NCBI GenBank assembly: GCA_946480465.1
Contig: CAMLJY010000048.1
Span: 1-49,690 of the forward strand
DNA length: 49,690 bases
Origin: an uncultured Burkholderiales bacterium
GTDB taxonomy: Bacteria; Pseudomonadota; Gammaproteobacteria; Burkholderiales; Burkholderiaceae
Direction of reading: 5' to 3'
Of the stretch, positions 47,877 through 49,690 are shown one piece after another. A program made the position numbers and the translations under genes. The notes beneath the pieces were generated by a model. That model had not been told where the DNA came from. It ran no database searches and saw only the letters and a program-made list of their open reading frames with translations. How positions within the stretch are numbered: the stretch's first letter is position 1; each line of letters opens with the position of its first letter.

Positions 47877-49690
47877 TCACTCCACCGTCACACTCTTCGC
47901 CAGGTTCCGCGGCTTGTCCACATCGGTGCCGCGCGCGCAGGCCGTGTGGTACGCAAGCAGCTGCAGCGGCACCACGTGCAGGATGGGCGACAGCGCGCCG
48001 TAGTGCTCGGGCATGCGGATGACGTGCACGCCGGTGCCGGATTCGATGTGGGTGTCGGCGTCGGCGAAGACGTACAGCTCGCCGCCGCGGGCGCGCACTT
48101 CCTGCAGGTTGCTCTTCAGCTTCTCCAGCAGCGCGTCGTTCGGCGCCACGGTGACGACCGGCATCGCCGCGGTCACCAGGGCCAGCGGGCCGTGCTTCAG
48201 CTCGCCGGCGGGATAGGCCTCGGCGTGGATGTAGCTGATTTCCTTCAGCTTCAGTGCGCCTTCCAGCGCCACCGGATAGTGCAGGCCGCGGCCCAGGAAC
48301 AGCGCGTTTTCCTTGCGCGCAAACTCCTCGGCCCAGGCGATCACCTGCGGCTCCAGCGCCAGCACGGCCTGCACCGCGGCGGGCAGGTGGCGCAGGGCCT
48401 TCAGGTGCGCGTCTTCCTGCTCGTCCGTCAGGTGGCCGCGGGTCTGCGCCAGCGCCAGCGCCAGCATGAAGAGGGCCACGAGCTGCGTCGTGAAGGCCTT
48501 GGTCGATGCCACGCCGATCTCGACGCCGGCGCGGGTGACGAAGGCATGTGCGCATTCGCGCACCATGGCGCTGGTGCCGACGTTGCAGATGGTCAGCGTG
48601 TGCGCCATGCCCTGCGCGCGCGCATGCTTCAGCGCGGCGATGGTGTCGGCGGTCTCGCCGCTCTGGCTGATGGTGACGACCAAAGTACGCGGGTTCGGCA
48701 CGCTGTCGCGGTAGCGGTATTCGCTGGCGATCTCGACGCTGGTGGGGATGCGGGCGATCGATTCGAGCCAGTACTTGGCGACGCTGCCGGAGTAGTAGCT
48801 GGTGCCGCAGGCCAGGATCAGCACCTGGTCGATTTCCTTGAACGCGGCGAAGGCCTTGTCGCCGAAGATCTCGGGCGAGATGTCGGTGATGCCGTCCAGC
48901 GTGTCGGCGATGGCGCGCGGCTGCTCGAAGATCTCCTTCTGCATGTAGTGCCGGTACGGGCCCAGCTCCGCGGCGCCGGAATGGGCCTGCACGGTGCGCA
49001 CCTCGCGCTGCACGGGCTTGTGCGTGCCGTCTGCCTGGCGGCCGACGATCCAGTGCTTGCCCAGCTGCAGGTCGACGATGTCGCCCTCTTCCAGGTAGAC
49101 GATCTGGTCGGTGACGCCGGCGAGCGCCATCGCGTCGGAGGCCAGGAAGGTTTCGCCTTGCCCGACGCCCAGCACCAGCGGCGAGCCTTCACGCGCGCCC
49201 ACCACGCGCTGCGGCTCGTCACGGCAGAACACGGCGATGGCGTACGCGCCTTTCAGGCGTTGGGTGGCGCGCTGCACGGCGTCGAACAGGTCGCCGTCGT
49301 ACAGGTGGTTGACGAGGTGCGCGATGACCTCGGTGTCGGTCTGGCTCTCGAAGACGAAGCCCTTGGCCTGCAGTTCGGCGCGCAGTTCGTCGTGGTTCTC
49401 GATGATGCCGTTGTGGACCAGCGCGATGCGGGCCGCGCCGTTGGCGCCATTGGAGAAGTGCGGGTGCGCGTTGTGCACCGCCGGCGCGCCGTGGGTGGCC
49501 CAGCGGGTGTGGGCGATGCCGGTGCCGGACTGCACGGCCTCGGTGGCCACCTGCGCGTCCAGTTCGGCCACGCGGGCCGTGCTGCGGGTGCGGCGCAGCA
49601 TGCCGTCCTGGTGTACCGCGACGCCGCAGCTGTCATACCCGCGGTACTCCAGGCGCTTCAGGCCCTGGACGAGGATGGGAACGATGTCGC
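47877..49690 (-). CDS. glmS: Glutamine-fructose-6-phosphate aminotransferase (5' end beyond window)
   Basis: At least 604 codons are visible; only the first dozen or so residues, including the catalytic Cys, are missing past the right edge. The glutaminase domain shows [24 protein letters not shown] and VHNGIIENH. Two SIS isomerase domains follow: [34 protein letters not shown], then [17 protein letters not shown] and the C-terminal [11 protein letters not shown]. GlmS makes glucosamine-6-phosphate, the entry to peptidoglycan and LPS. Its 3' end is the recognition area of Tn7-like elements, and an accessory island lies next to it here. Confidence 0.97.
   Translation of the reverse strand, partial: DIVPILVQGLKRLEYRGYDSCGVAVHQDGMLRRTRSTARVAELDAQVATEAVQSGTGIAHTRWATHGAPAVHNAHPHFSNGANGAARIALVHNGIIENHDELRAELQAKGFVFESQTDTEVIAHLVNHLYDGDLFDAVQRATQRLKGAYAIAVFCRDEPQRVVGAREGSPLVLGVGQGETFLASDAMALAGVTDQIVYLEEGDIVDLQLGKHWIVGRQADGTHKPVQREVRTVQAHSGAAELGPYRHYMQKEIFEQPRAIADTLDGITDISPEIFGDKAFAAFKEIDQVLILACGTSYYSGSVAKYWLESIARIPTSVEIASEYRYRDSVPNPRTLVVTISQSGETADTIAALKHARAQGMAHTLTICNVGTSAMVRECAHAFVTRAGVEIGVASTKAFTTQLVALFMLALALAQTRGHLTDEQEDAHLKALRHLPAAVQAVLALEPQVIAWAEEFARKENALFLGRGLHYPVALEGALKLKEISYIHAEAYPAGELKHGPLALVTAAMPVVTVAPNDALLEKLKSNLQEVRARGGELYVFADADTHIESGTGVHVIRMPEHYGALSPILHVVPLQLLAYHTACARGTDVDKPRNLAKSVTVE

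Noticed and set aside
1..49690. CRISPR array
   Set aside because: No regularly spaced direct repeats of 24-40 bp with unique spacers. The only regular array (191-349) is contiguous 54-bp units without spacers.

Overview
The window is GC-rich chromosomal DNA (roughly 70% G+C by eye). Gene content suggests a Burkholderiales-type betaproteobacterium: heptose/LPS genes, a sigma-54 response regulator, QueE, a methyltransferase with a regulatory domain, and glmS. The species cannot be named from the sequence. The order of known families is mostly ordinary chromosome, with two accessory regions (about 18.3-23.1 kb and 36.0-47.8 kb).

Layout. 0-3.5 kb: a 54-bp tandem repeat behind a double hairpin, a holin-superfamily membrane protein and a membrane-anchored lipocalin, a secreted Ser/Thr/Gly repeat protein and a small possible heme-binding protein. 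3.6-11 kb: a surface-glycan neighbourhood with GT4 and GT9 glycosyltransferases, GmhA, GmhB, a lipoprotein, an SDR, an amidohydrolase and a clan GH-A glycosidase, many of them translationally coupled. 11-18.3 kb: signalling genes, including an unusual single protein that joins an ABC exporter, a degenerate histidine-kinase ATPase and a receiver domain, then a PAS protein, a hybrid kinase, a GNAT acetyltransferase and an XRE-cupin regulator.

18.3-23.1 kb is the most interesting part. Two paralogous cassettes each hold the same promoter core (TTGAC-N17-TACAGT), a short reading frame, a GC hairpin with the stop codon in or beside its loop, and a strong intrinsic terminator. In both, the conserved 'His-Pro-Gly' codons just before the stop can pair with the 5' arm of the terminator, so each looks like a translation-coupled transcription attenuator. 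The first cassette leads into tRNA-like RNAs with abnormal anticodon loops or missing arms, an HNH nuclease and a slipin. The second leads to a nucleotidyltransferase; an XRE regulator is transcribed away from it. Slipin and this type of nucleotidyltransferase are known companions of bacterial RNA-repair (RtcB/Rsr) loci, but no rtcB, rtcA or TROVE gene is present here.

23.2-36 kb: a two-component system with a sigma-54 activator, DUF4166 and TIGR01777 proteins, a MazG-like pyrophosphohydrolase, QueE, a methyltransferase, and a secreted beta-helix/FN3 gene set. 36-47.8 kb: a defence island made of an XRE regulator, type I restriction-modification hsdM-hsdS-(AlbA/ATPase)-hsdR, a YgjP-like metallopeptidase, an anti-phage dCTP deaminase and a small protein. 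It ends at a bidirectional terminator immediately 3' of glmS, a classic insertion hotspot. glmS itself runs off the right edge.
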